In this document: positions 1-7,611 of the stretch, one piece after another
How the letters are laid out: every line of letters begins with the position of its first letter
Numbering within the stretch: position 1 is the stretch's first letter
Source of the DNA: an uncultured Selenomonas sp.
GTDB lineage: Bacteria; Bacillota; Negativicutes; Selenomonadales; Selenomonadaceae
Reading direction: 5' to 3'
DNA length: 12,553 nucleotides
Assembly (NCBI GenBank): GCA_947097535.1
Contig: CAMURM010000018.1
Span: 1 to 12,553 of the forward strand
The notes under the pieces: model-generated
The model's input: the letters and a program-made list of their open reading frames with translations, nothing else
What the model was told of the DNA's origin: nothing
Databases searched by the model: none
Position numbers and translations under genes: made by a program

Positions 1-56
1 AGACCGCGCCCGTTGTGCAGCAACAGCCCCTCCGTGTACTGGTGCGCGTCACCTGA
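1..56 (+). other. Reading-frame remnant upstream of the giant gene, ending in TGA
   Basis: Read in the same frame as the giant gene (codons from position 3), this stretch gives a short hydrophobic sequence including QQQPLRVLVRV, then stops at TGA 54-56. Open reading resumes at once and reads FENVYSDAAAALEKES into the giant protein. Thirteen of 17 codons before the stop end in G or C, as in the gene behind it. There is no start codon or ribosome binding site between the stop and position 126. It may be the 5' part of the giant gene cut by a nonsense change, or the end of a separate upstream gene. Frame 1 is also open here, with similar third-position GC, so a frameshift is equally possible. 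Confidence 0.45.
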
Positions 57-125
57 TTTGAAAACGTCTATAGCGACGCGGCCGCCGCCCTGGAAAAAGA
101 AAGCGGCCTTGCCGACCTCAAAGCC

Positions 126-3100
126 GTGGCAAAAGCCGCAGAGCTTTCGGATGCAGCCGTCGAAAACGCCGTCCAACATGGCGGCTATCTCTTCGTCCCC
201 ATCGAAAAGTATGCGCAGTCGGATGCGTCGCCTGCGCTCCTGGAAGCCGTCTCCTTCGCGCCGGAAGCGGACTCTTTGGCACGCATAAAAAAGAACGCAA
301 AAGACTTGAGCGACGCGGTAGAAGAAGCGCAGAAAAAAGCCGTCAAGACGCGCATCGACATCTCGCAGACGATCGCGCATGAATGGTTTCCGGAAGCGCC
401 CCAACACGCAAGCGAAGAAGTCAAGGCGCGTCGAAAAGCAGAATATGAAGCGGCGATGTCTGCGATCACGATGAACCCGACGAATCCCAAACAAGGATGG
501 CGTCTGCTTCATGGCGGCTTCATCGCGGAGCGGGCGGCTCTCCTGCAGCCGGCGACAGAAGTCCTCGAACGCGATGTGAAGAACGACAGTGCGGCTTGGG
601 TCGAAGACTTCAAAAAAGAGCACGGCCACGCGCCGACGCAGGAAGAGTTGCTGACGCTCGCCTACCGTCTCATGGTCGGCGATGCCGCAGCCCCGAAGGT
701 CGAAGGCTGGCAGACGCTCACGCAAGAAGAGATGGACAGCGCGAAAGGGCAGCTCGACGCGCTGAACGACCGCATCCGGACGATGGAAGACATCGAAAGC
801 CGCATGAAAGAAGTCGACGGCAGTGAAATCCGCATGGCATCGGGGCTGTCTCCCGAAGCGTACAGCGTCTATCGTCAACTCATGGCAAGTCTCAAAGCGA
901 TCGGCGGCGTACAGTCGAAGGCAGCGCGCTTAAACGCGCTTCTTTTCGCGCGTCACGCTGATCAGTATGCGCGCGTGATGCGGGAGAAGAATTGGGAGAA
1001 GGAGTATACGGCGCTCGACTACTATCGTGATACGTTTGCCGTGGAGCATGGAGAAAGAGCGCAGGCGGGCGGCTTTACACAGGCGGCGATGCAGCGAAGC
1101 AAAGCGGAAACCTTGGAAGATTTCAGCAGACGGATGCGCACACCGGAAGCGGAGAGCGGCAGTCGGAATAAGAAGTTCTTGCGTATCATTTCCTCAAGTG
1201 GTACAGCGGTTGATGTCGCACAAGATGATATGCTTCATATACACCATCGGCATCCGGAAATGACGGATGCGGACTTTGCGCTTATTCAAGAAAATATGGA
1301 GAATTTCTCGCGCGTTCATTTGGATATGACGGGAAAAGGAGATTATGGCGGAAAGACGATTTTATGCAAAATAAAAACGCCGCGCGGGGCTGCGGGCGTT
1401 GCTTATGAGCTGCTTCCTACGGGGCGAATTTTTCTCAAAACGGCGTTTTTTGATAAGGAAAGCAGTATAGATAGCTGGATCCGTAAGAATGGCACGAGCA
1501 AGGATCTCATGGCTTCGGAAACAGAAAAAAGAGGCGATGCCGCGTCCATGCTTACAGGTCACCCCAGCCGAACGGATCAATCCGTCGGCAGCCTAACGCC
1601 TTCGGTCATTCAACCTCTTTCACTTCCTATGATACAAGAGAGGTTGGGGATTGTCAATCAAGCGACGCGGTTTCAGCAGCGTGCATGGCATAGCTCTCCG
1701 TATGATTTTTCTGCGTTTGATTTAGGGAACGCCGGAACGGGTGTCGGGCAGATGGCGCATGGATGGGGTGTGCATTGTGCAGCAGACAGAAAGACCTCGG
1801 AGGTCTATCGAGGAGATGACGGCAGAACATACGAGGTGGAGATTCCCGAGGATGATGTGCTGCTGGATGAACAAAAATCTTATGATGAGCAGCCGCAAAA
1901 GGTGCGTAAGGCGTTGGATAAGCTGGTTCGCGGTCTTACGATGGAGCAGCTTGAGAATTGGAACGATGTGCGCCGTTTAGGAAAAGCTGCCGTCACAGCG
2001 GAGATCAAAGAGGCTTTGTCTGAATCCGACGGAATGAATATCTATGGAACGATCAGCGATTTGGTGGACGGTCAGGAAGAGGCGTCGAAACTTCTGAATC
2101 AATATGGGGTAAAGGGCATTGTCTATGACGACAGACAAGGCGGGCGCGGCTTTGTCGTGTTCGATGATCGGGCGATCTCTATTGTCGAGAAGTTCTATCA
2201 GGAAAAGAACGAGAATGCACTCGCGGAGCAGAAGGAGGCTGTCCGCAGGCAGTATGAGGGAACGGCGCTCTGGATGAAAGCGCCGAACGGCGTGCAGACG
2301 AATCTCACGGAAGAACAGTGGCTCACCGTGCGCACGCCTGCGTTCAAGGCGTGGTTTGGCGACTGGGAAGAGGGATATAAGCAACGGGAGAATATAGAAC
2401 GTGGGGAACAGGCTGTAAATGAGGTGCTGCATAGACGGCAGGATGTTCCGCATGCAATGTTCCGAAGCGAGATAGGTGGAATAGATTTTGTTTACGGGGA
2501 AGAGGGAGATCCTTCAAAGAAATTTGCTGGTGGATATGGAATGGCACATATTCTTGCAAAACATGGACAAGCTGCTGTTGATATGATTCCAACGGTATTG
2601 GCGAAAGGTAAAGCATCGCAGAAATACGATGATCGTATGTATTTCAAATATGCGGATTATACAGCTGTCGTTCGCCTTGATTTTGATGGGAACAAAAAAA
2701 CGTGGCTGGTCACGAATTTTGCAAAGTATGCAAAAAAAGAAGATTCCCTTGCGGCAGAAGACTTCGCACGCTCTGCCGATGATCCCAACGGTGCGTATTC
2801 TACCGTTGGCGGGAATCTTTCTCTTGGTTCCACTATATCACAGGGGATACGCGATAGTCAAGCTGCGGATTTTTTGCCGTTGGACGAAAACGGCGAACCG
2901 CTGGCTTCTTCTCTTGCACAGAATTTCAGCCAAGAGGAGAAGCGCACTTCACAGGGCGAGATCGCGATGCAGCCGGATGGCAAGCGGCTCATTCGCTTGT
3001 TCCGTACGGCAGACGAATCGACGTTTCTTCATGAGATGGGGCATCTCTTCCTCATGGATTTGGATGTGCTCGCGAAGATCGACGATGTGTCGGCGAAAGA

Positions 3101-6100
3101 CTTGGCGACGGTCAACGAATGGGCGGCGTGGAAAGAGGGCGCGGCGAAGGAGTATGCGGATACGGACTGGGCGGATGAGTTCCGCGATCATGAGGCGGCG
3201 ATTCTCGCGGCTCTTGCGTCGGGCGATGCCCTTCGCATAGCACGCGCCAAAGAGGTCTGGCGGCATGAGCGGTTCGCACGCGGCTTCGAGCTTTATCTTC
3301 GCGAAGGGAAAGCGCCGTCGGTGGGGCTTCGCGGCGTGTTCCGCAAGTTCCGAATGTTCCTTAGAAAAGTCTATTCCTTCGTTCAATCGCTCGGCGGGCG
3401 GCCTTCTCTTGCGGTAGAGGCTGTGATGGCACGCATGATCGCCGCCGAAGAGGAAATTCAAGCGGCGCTCCTCGATGAGCGTTATCGTCCGGTGGAAAAG
3501 CTCGGCGGCGAAGAGACGCTCCGCGATCTCATGGGCGAGGATATGGAAAAGCTCTATGCGAAATGGGTGCAGGAAGCGCAGGAAGAGGCCGAAGACCTTT
3601 TGCGGGCGCAGGTGATGAAAGACCTCAAGCGCGAGGCGCGTGAAGCGTACGAAGAAGATGTCGCAAAAGAGCGCGAGAAAAAGCGTGCGGAACTGGAAAA
3701 AGAGCCGGTCTATCTCGCGGAGGCGGCGCTCGAAAAGAGTGGCAAGGCGGGCGAGGCGATCCTCGGGCATTGGTACGATTCGCTTGAAGAGTACAAGGAA
3801 GAGCGTGCGAAGAGAAAGTCGCTCGAAACGGAGCTGACCGAATATATCGAGGCGTATGCCCGCGATCTCGACAAGAAGATGCTCGCCGAACATCTGACGG
3901 ACGAGAATATCGAAAAGGCGATGACTTCGCCTAAGGCGTTCGGACGAAGAAGGGCTTTGGAAGCGGCGGCGATGCGCCGAAAGGAAAGGCTCATGGCGTA
4001 TATCGGCGGCGAAGTCGCCGAGGCGAAGAAGGAAGTCGAAGAACATCTAAGCGCCATGAGCGAGGACGCTGATGAGACGGCAAAGAAGAAGCTCCAAGCC
4101 GCGCTCGAACGGCTCAAGGGCAGCGCGAAGTGGAGCGGGGAAGAGTATGCGGAGATCGAGGAGATCGCCCGCGCCAAGACGCAAGAGGAGAGGATGAAAA
4201 AATACGAGGCGTTCAAGGCGAAGCATAAGGAGCGGGCAAAAGAGCGCGTGAGAAAACAGGCGGAGGAGAAGCGCCGCCGCAAGGATTTTGAAGAGGAAGC
4301 ATGGGCAAACGAGCGCTTTTTCCGCGAGCAGGCGCGGCTCTTCCTCGCATCGCTTCCCATCAGCGAATCGTGCAACCCGGAGTTCTTCCGCCGCAAGGAG
4401 AAGCAGCACGCGCGGGCGGCAGCGAAGGCAGCGGCGCAGAGGAAGTGGGACAAGGCAAGAGCGGAGCGGGAGAATCAAGCACACGCGGCGGCGTGCGCCT
4501 ATGAGGCGACGAAGAATCAAGAAGAGATGCAGAAGCTGACCGCCGACGTACAAAAGAAGCTCGGCGCTCGCACGGTGCGCATTCAGGCGACGGAGCGCTA
4601 TTGGCTGCACCATCTCGCCTATTTGCTGGGGCTGAAAAAGAGCGATGTCGAAAAGCCGGAGGGCGCTCTCGATCTCGCCGAACTTTTTGACAGCTATAAG
4701 GACAATCTCGATCTCGATGCGGCTGCGCCGACGGAGATCCTTGAGCTTTTGGCAAGAGAGGAGACGAGCTACAAGAGCATGACGCTCGGGCAGCTTAGAC
4801 AGACGGTCAATATGCTTCGTGCGCTCTATACGATCGGGCGCGACAAGAATCGCGTGCTGAGTTTTGCGGGCAAGGATTTCGCCGATGTCGCACAAGAGAT
4901 CCTTTCGTCGAAGACGCGCCTTGCGCCCGAAGGAGTGAAGCAGCATCCCGTATCGCCGGATACGGGCGGCGTCGGTTACAGCGATTGGCTTGCCAAGGCG
5001 CCGGGCATCGGCGAGCAGATGGCGCTCCTCGCGCAGAAGGGGATGCTGAACCTCATGAAGCCCGAGGTGATGATCCGTCTCCTGGGCGAGGAAGCGCACA
5101 GCTACATCTACGGTACGATCGAGCGTGCACAGATGAAGGAGACGAAGCTCCTCGGTGAGAGTCAAGATGAGCTTTTGCGCATCTTCTCGGTCTATACGAA
5201 AGAGGAGCGCATGACGTGGAAGGATCGGACGATCAAGGCGGGCGGCGAGAAGCTGACGAAGGAGAATGTGCTTTGTCTCGCGCTCAACTGGGGATCTGAG
5301 ATCAATCGAAAGCGCATCTTGGATGGCATCGGAGAGAGACTCGACGTGGAGGCGGTCTTAAAAGAGCACATGACGGAGCGGGATTGGAAGGTCGTGCAAG
5401 AGGTATGGGACTTCATCGATACCTTCTGGAAGGAAACGGCAGCCGTCGAGGAAAAACTCAACGGCTCGCGTCTCGGCAAGGTGCCCGCCGCGCCTTTTTC
5501 CATCCGCACGGCGGACGGTGCGGAGATCAAGCTGCGGGGCGGCTACTATCCGCTCAAGTACAATGCCGAAAAGTCCACGCAGGCGAAGGAGCACGCGGCA
5601 GAGGAAGAAGCGAAGCGCGGGGCGGCGGGCGCGAAGGTGCTCGGTGCGCATCGCGGCCATACAAAAAGGCGCTCGGAAGGCGAGGTCAAAGAGCCGGTGC
5701 TCTTGGAGTTCGATGTGCTCAACGGTCATGTCTACGATGCCGCGCACAATATCGCGTTTCGCATCGCGGCGCGTGACGTGCATCGCATCTTGCGGCAAAA
5801 AGACTTCAAGCAGTATGTCGCTTCAACCTACGGCTTGGGGTTCTGGAATCGTCTCGACCAATGGGCGCTCGACGTGTGGGCGGTCGCCGCTGACGGCAGC
5901 GATCTGGCGGCGACGGCGCTCAGTCGGACGATGGCGGCGTTTCGCTGCAATTCGACGATGGCGATCATGGGATATCGCTTATGGCCGGTCATAGAGAATG
6001 CGACGAATATCGGGCCGATGATGGATAAGCTCGGCGCGGCAGAAGCGCACGCGGCGGTCGCGGACTATTACGGCAATAAGAAGAGCATGGATGCGCTCTT

Positions 6101-7595
6101 GGAAAAGTCGCTTTTCATGATGAACCGCATCAACAATATGGAGCGCGATCTTCGCCAAGATACGCATATCTTCGCGCCGACGTACGCGCCGATCGAGTTT
6201 TTGCGCGACAATGCATATTGGGCGCTCGCCCAAACGGATTTGATGCTGTCGAAGCCGCTCTGGTGCCGCGCATATAAGAATGCTTTTGCCAAGGCTTTGG
6301 CGGCGGTGAATCGGGAGAATGCGGAGAATAGGCGCACGTATCAAGAGGCGCAGGAAGAAGTCGAACGTCTGCGGGCGGAGGTCTATGATCTTCGAAAAGA
6401 GCTGTTCGGACTGGAAGAGGAGAGCAAGGAGCGCCGCTATATGAATCCCGAACAGCTGAAAGGATCGCCGTATGCGGGGATGTCGGAAAGAGAGATCGAG
6501 GATGAAAAGGAGCGAAGGAAAGAGGAGATCAAGGAAAAAGAGCGTGCGTTCTACGAGGCGGGGCATCGGCTCGAACGCGCCGCCGCGCTGCCGATACGAG
6601 AGGGCGCAGAGCTGATCGAAGAGGCAGAGATGCGCTCGGTGCAGGCCGCTGACGGGGCGGTGCGCGATGTGATCGGCTCGGGGCAGACGAAGGATCTTTC
6701 GGCGCTGCAGCGTTCGCGAAACGAGGCGGTGAAGATGTTCACGTCGTTTTATTCGTATTTCAATACGCAGTTCAATGCGCTTTTGGAATCGCACTTCAAG
6801 GGCAAGTACAGCGAGGAAGGCGCTTCGCGTGTCGATGTCTGGATGCCGCTGGCGCGTTCGCTCATCTATCGCATCGTCCTCGTCAGCATTCTCGGGGCGA
6901 TGGGGAAGTTCGCGCTCGGTCTTGAAGGGGACGATGATCGCGCGAAGTATCGCACGGTGAAAGATCCCAAAACGGGCGAAAAGAAGAAGGTCGAGGTGCC
7001 GAAAGCGGAGCGTTTCCTGCGCGTCTTGGGCAAGAATCTCCTGTCAACGACGACGGGAACGATGCCGTTTTTCCGTGATTTTGCGGGGATGGTGGCAAGC
7101 AAGGTCTTTGACGGGACGACGTATGGGCGCAATTTCGAGCTTGGTTCTGTCGTGACGCGCGGCTTGAAGCAGGCGCAGGCGACGATGGAGCTGATCGAAA
7201 AGAAGGGCGAGCAGGATCTGGCGCGAGAGGAAAAAGCCGCCGAGGAGCGCCGAAAGGTGCAGAAGATGACGCCTCGTAGGCGCAGGCAGTACGAAGATGA
7301 CAAGAAGTACAAGAAGCCGAAGAAGGAGATCGGCTATATTGATGTCATGAAGTCGGGCGCACAGACGATCAGCACGCTGACGGCAGCGCGTACGGGCGTG
7401 ACGAATACGATCGCAGACGGCATTTTCACGGTCTTGCAGTACATGACGGACAGCATGGAGAAGGATCCGTACTATGATCGGAGCATGGAGAATGTGCTTC
7501 GAAGCGTGTTGTTCGACAAGAAGCTCCGAGCGAAAGAGATGCCGGAGAAGCCGAAGAAGCACAGGGACAAGAGGCGCAGGCGAGGCGCTCGATGA
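126..7595 (+). CDS. Giant polyvalent phage protein (nuclease-like, ADP-ribosyltransferase-like and metallopeptidase domains)
   Basis: This 2489-residue protein resembles the large multidomain phage proteins ('polyvalent proteins') thought to travel in the virion and enter the host with the DNA. Order: helical region 1-345; PBECR/MuF-C-like nuclease domain about 350-460; ADP-ribosyltransferase-like domain about 520-692; junction motif 726-748; second PBECR-type domain about 780-870; zinc peptidase with HEMGH at 969-973; Glu/Lys/Arg/Ala-rich coiled coil about 1139-1480; conserved C-terminal region about 1630-2270 with a GGYYPLKY motif at 1805 and a membrane segment near 2246-2266; basic C-terminus. 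GTG at 126 is the first possible start after TGA 54-56 but has no Shine-Dalgarno, and coding-like sequence continues upstream, so the true N-terminus is doubtful. The neighbouring tailspike and lysis genes support a virion role. Domain calls rest on recognised motifs; activity is inferred. Confidence 0.8.
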   Translation: MAKAAELSDAAVENAVQHGGYLFVPIEKYAQSDASPALLEAVSFAPEADSLARIKKNAKDLSDAVEEAQKKAVKTRIDISQTIAHEWFPEAPQHASEEVKARRKAEYEAAMSAITMNPTNPKQGWRLLHGGFIAERAALLQPATEVLERDVKNDSAAWVEDFKKEHGHAPTQEELLTLAYRLMVGDAAAPKVEGWQTLTQEEMDSAKGQLDALNDRIRTMEDIESRMKEVDGSEIRMASGLSPEAYSVYRQLMASLKAIGGVQSKAARLNALLFARHADQYARVMREKNWEKEYTALDYYRDTFAVEHGERAQAGGFTQAAMQRSKAETLEDFSRRMRTPEAESGSRNKKFLRIISSSGTAVDVAQDDMLHIHHRHPEMTDADFALIQENMENFSRVHLDMTGKGDYGGKTILCKIKTPRGAAGVAYELLPTGRIFLKTAFFDKESSIDSWIRKNGTSKDLMASETEKRGDAASMLTGHPSRTDQSVGSLTPSVIQPLSLPMIQERLGIVNQATRFQQRAWHSSPYDFSAFDLGNAGTGVGQMAHGWGVHCAADRKTSEVYRGDDGRTYEVEIPEDDVLLDEQKSYDEQPQKVRKALDKLVRGLTMEQLENWNDVRRLGKAAVTAEIKEALSESDGMNIYGTISDLVDGQEEASKLLNQYGVKGIVYDDRQGGRGFVVFDDRAISIVEKFYQEKNENALAEQKEAVRRQYEGTALWMKAPNGVQTNLTEEQWLTVRTPAFKAWFGDWEEGYKQRENIERGEQAVNEVLHRRQDVPHAMFRSEIGGIDFVYGEEGDPSKKFAGGYGMAHILAKHGQAAVDMIPTVLAKGKASQKYDDRMYFKYADYTAVVRLDFDGNKKTWLVTNFAKYAKKEDSLAAEDFARSADDPNGAYSTVGGNLSLGSTISQGIRDSQAADFLPLDENGEPLASSLAQNFSQEEKRTSQGEIAMQPDGKRLIRLFRTADESTFLHEMGHLFLMDLDVLAKIDDVSAKDLATVNEWAAWKEGAAKEYADTDWADEFRDHEAAILAALASGDALRIARAKEVWRHERFARGFELYLREGKAPSVGLRGVFRKFRMFLRKVYSFVQSLGGRPSLAVEAVMARMIAAEEEIQAALLDERYRPVEKLGGEETLRDLMGEDMEKLYAKWVQEAQEEAEDLLRAQVMKDLKREAREAYEEDVAKEREKKRAELEKEPVYLAEAALEKSGKAGEAILGHWYDSLEEYKEERAKRKSLETELTEYIEAYARDLDKKMLAEHLTDENIEKAMTSPKAFGRRRALEAAAMRRKERLMAYIGGEVAEAKKEVEEHLSAMSEDADETAKKKLQAALERLKGSAKWSGEEYAEIEEIARAKTQEERMKKYEAFKAKHKERAKERVRKQAEEKRRRKDFEEEAWANERFFREQARLFLASLPISESCNPEFFRRKEKQHARAAAKAAAQRKWDKARAERENQAHAAACAYEATKNQEEMQKLTADVQKKLGARTVRIQATERYWLHHLAYLLGLKKSDVEKPEGALDLAELFDSYKDNLDLDAAAPTEILELLAREETSYKSMTLGQLRQTVNMLRALYTIGRDKNRVLSFAGKDFADVAQEILSSKTRLAPEGVKQHPVSPDTGGVGYSDWLAKAPGIGEQMALLAQKGMLNLMKPEVMIRLLGEEAHSYIYGTIERAQMKETKLLGESQDELLRIFSVYTKEERMTWKDRTIKAGGEKLTKENVLCLALNWGSEINRKRILDGIGERLDVEAVLKEHMTERDWKVVQEVWDFIDTFWKETAAVEEKLNGSRLGKVPAAPFSIRTADGAEIKLRGGYYPLKYNAEKSTQAKEHAAEEEAKRGAAGAKVLGAHRGHTKRRSEGEVKEPVLLEFDVLNGHVYDAAHNIAFRIAARDVHRILRQKDFKQYVASTYGLGFWNRLDQWALDVWAVAADGSDLAATALSRTMAAFRCNSTMAIMGYRLWPVIENATNIGPMMDKLGAAEAHAAVADYYGNKKSMDALLEKSLFMMNRINNMERDLRQDTHIFAPTYAPIEFLRDNAYWALAQTDLMLSKPLWCRAYKNAFAKALAAVNRENAENRRTYQEAQEEVERLRAEVYDLRKELFGLEEESKERRYMNPEQLKGSPYAGMSEREIEDEKERRKEEIKEKERAFYEAGHRLERAAALPIREGAELIEEAEMRSVQAADGAVRDVIGSGQTKDLSALQRSRNEAVKMFTSFYSYFNTQFNALLESHFKGKYSEEGASRVDVWMPLARSLIYRIVLVSILGAMGKFALGLEGDDDRAKYRTVKDPKTGEKKKVEVPKAERFLRVLGKNLLSTTTGTMPFFRDFAGMVASKVFDGTTYGRNFELGSVVTRGLKQAQATMELIEKKGEQDLAREEKAAEERRKVQKMTPRRRRQYEDDKKYKKPKKEIGYIDVMKSGAQTISTLTAARTGVTNTIADGIFTVLQYMTDSMEKDPYYDRSMENVLRSVLFDKKLRAKEMPEKPKKHRDKRRRRGAR
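1173..1505 (+). other. Protein domain: PBECR/MuF-C-type RNase-like toxin domain 1
   Basis: Giant-protein residues about 350-460. It begins with a beta strand (FLRIISS), then a helix carrying a His cluster, HHRHPEMTDADF (373-384), and a late strand GRIFLKTAFF (433-442) followed by an SWIRKNG helix. This layout, with an 'H-x-H-P-E/L-T-x-x-D' helix and a terminal 'L-K-T-A-F' strand, is that of the phage barnase-EndoU-colicin E5/D-RelE-like nucleases and MuF C-terminal domains. Those are small RNase-fold toxins at the ends of phage proteins. Here the domain is internal. A Ser/Pro-rich linker (about 485-510) follows. RNase activity is inferred from the fold family only. Confidence 0.55.
1680..2200 (+). 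other. Protein domain: ADP-ribosyltransferase-like (ART-PolyVal type)
   Basis: Giant-protein residues about 520-692. It starts with WHSSPYDFSAFDL (His522), followed by GTGVGQMAHGWGVHCA (W547, G548, H550). It ends with YGVKGIVYDD (660-669) and FVVFDDRAISIVEKF (from 676). These are the hallmarks of the ADP-ribosyltransferase domain found in phage polyvalent proteins ('WHGSPH..F..FD', 'GWGLYFA', 'G..GI.Y', 'VVFDD..I'). Such enzymes would move ADP-ribose from NAD onto a host target. The usual Tyr-Phe of 'GWGLYFA' is His-Cys here, so activity is uncertain. The fold assignment is fairly firm. Confidence 0.72.
2301..2369 (+). other. Protein motif: RTPAFKAWFGDW junction segment
   Basis: Residues 726-748 read NLTEEQWLTVRTPAFKAWFG plus DWE. 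I recognise 'T-E-x-Q-W-x-x-V-R-T-P-x-F-K-x-W-F-G-D-W' as a recurring segment in large phage and conjugative-element proteins, usually next to small nuclease-like or ADP-ribosyltransferase domains. Its function is unknown to me. It sits exactly between the ADP-ribosyltransferase-like domain and the second nuclease-like domain, where the DNA shifts from GC-rich to AT-rich. Confidence 0.6.
2460..2730 (+). other. Protein domain: PBECR/barnase-like toxin domain 2
   Basis: Giant-protein residues about 780-870. It contains GGIDFVYGEEGD (from 784), GGYGMAHILAKHG (802-814, His808) and the late strand TWLVTNF (859-865). The 'G-G-x-G-x-x-H-I-x-x-x-(R/H)' helix and the 'W-L-(V/L)-T-x-F' strand are typical of barnase-like nuclease domains at the ends of phage and Helicobacter-type (DUF3519-like) proteins. 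His808 is the likely catalytic residue by family analogy. It is clearly distinct in sequence from the first nuclease-like domain, so it is not a tandem duplicate. The activity is predicted, not shown. Confidence 0.6.
2985..3460 (+). other. Protein domain: HExxH zinc metallopeptidase
   Basis: Giant-protein residues about 955-1112. STFLHEMGHLFLMDL carries the zincin motif H969-E970-x-x-H973. About 75 residues on, HERFARGFELYLREGKAPS (1047-1065) follows, with E1048 or E1055 as a candidate third zinc ligand, then a VFRKFRMFLRKVYS helix. The pair 'F-L-H-E-x-G-H' plus 'E-x-F-A-R-x-F-E-x-Y-L-x-x-G-x-x-P-S' is common to peptidases embedded in large phage polyvalent proteins. It could release neighbouring toxin domains or attack a host protein. 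Both roles are inference. Confidence 0.75.
3540..4560 (+). other. Protein region: long charged coiled coil
   Basis: Giant-protein residues about 1139-1480 are dominated by Glu, Lys, Arg and Ala with few prolines or glycines, as in KREAREAYEEDVAKEREKKR. This predicts a long alpha-helical or coiled-coil stalk. It separates the N-terminal enzyme cluster from the conserved C-terminal region. It could act as a spacer or drive oligomerisation inside the virion. Confidence 0.7.
5000..7595 (+). other. Protein region: conserved C-terminal region of the giant protein
   Basis: Residues from about 1625 on form the non-enzymatic part seen at the end of similar giant phage proteins. Landmarks are GGYYPLKYN (1805-1813), a DAAHNIAFRIAARDVHRIL helix, the MFTSFYSYFNTQFN helix (from 2204) and a hydrophobic stretch near 2246-2266 (LIYRIVLVSILGAMGKFALGL). 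The C-terminus is very basic (KKHRDKRRRRGAR). This suits a protein that is packaged and inserts into a membrane during DNA entry. I recognise the type but know no assigned biochemical function. Confidence 0.5.
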
Positions 7596-7600
7596 GAAAG

Positions 7601-7608
7601 AGGGGGAG
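7601..7608 (+). promoter_or_regulatory. Ribosome binding site fixing the tailspike start at 7612
   Basis: AGGGGGAG ends three bases before ATG 7612; counting AGGGGG alone, the spacer is five. Open frame extends upstream to 7474 inside the giant gene, but this purine run and the protein match from MINHLTTKV onward favour 7612. Confidence 0.75.
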
Positions 7609-7611
7609 AAC

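Noticed and set aside
13..288. Frame-1 reading frame starting at ATG 13
   Set aside because: Its product is Ser/Arg/Pro-rich and overlaps the giant gene, which has better coding character from position 57 on. At most its first part could be the pre-frameshift end of the giant gene.
2949..5165. Long minus-strand frames (2949-4046, 4047-5165) opposite the coiled-coil region
   Set aside because: They are Leu/Arg-rich mirror translations of Glu/Lys/Ala-rich codons with no family resemblance. The plus-strand protein has clear motifs throughout.
7474..7611. Upstream extension of the tailspike to ATG 7474
   Set aside because: It would lie inside the giant gene, adds Arg/Ser-rich sequence unlike tail fibre N-termini, and ignores the ribosome binding site at 7601-7608.
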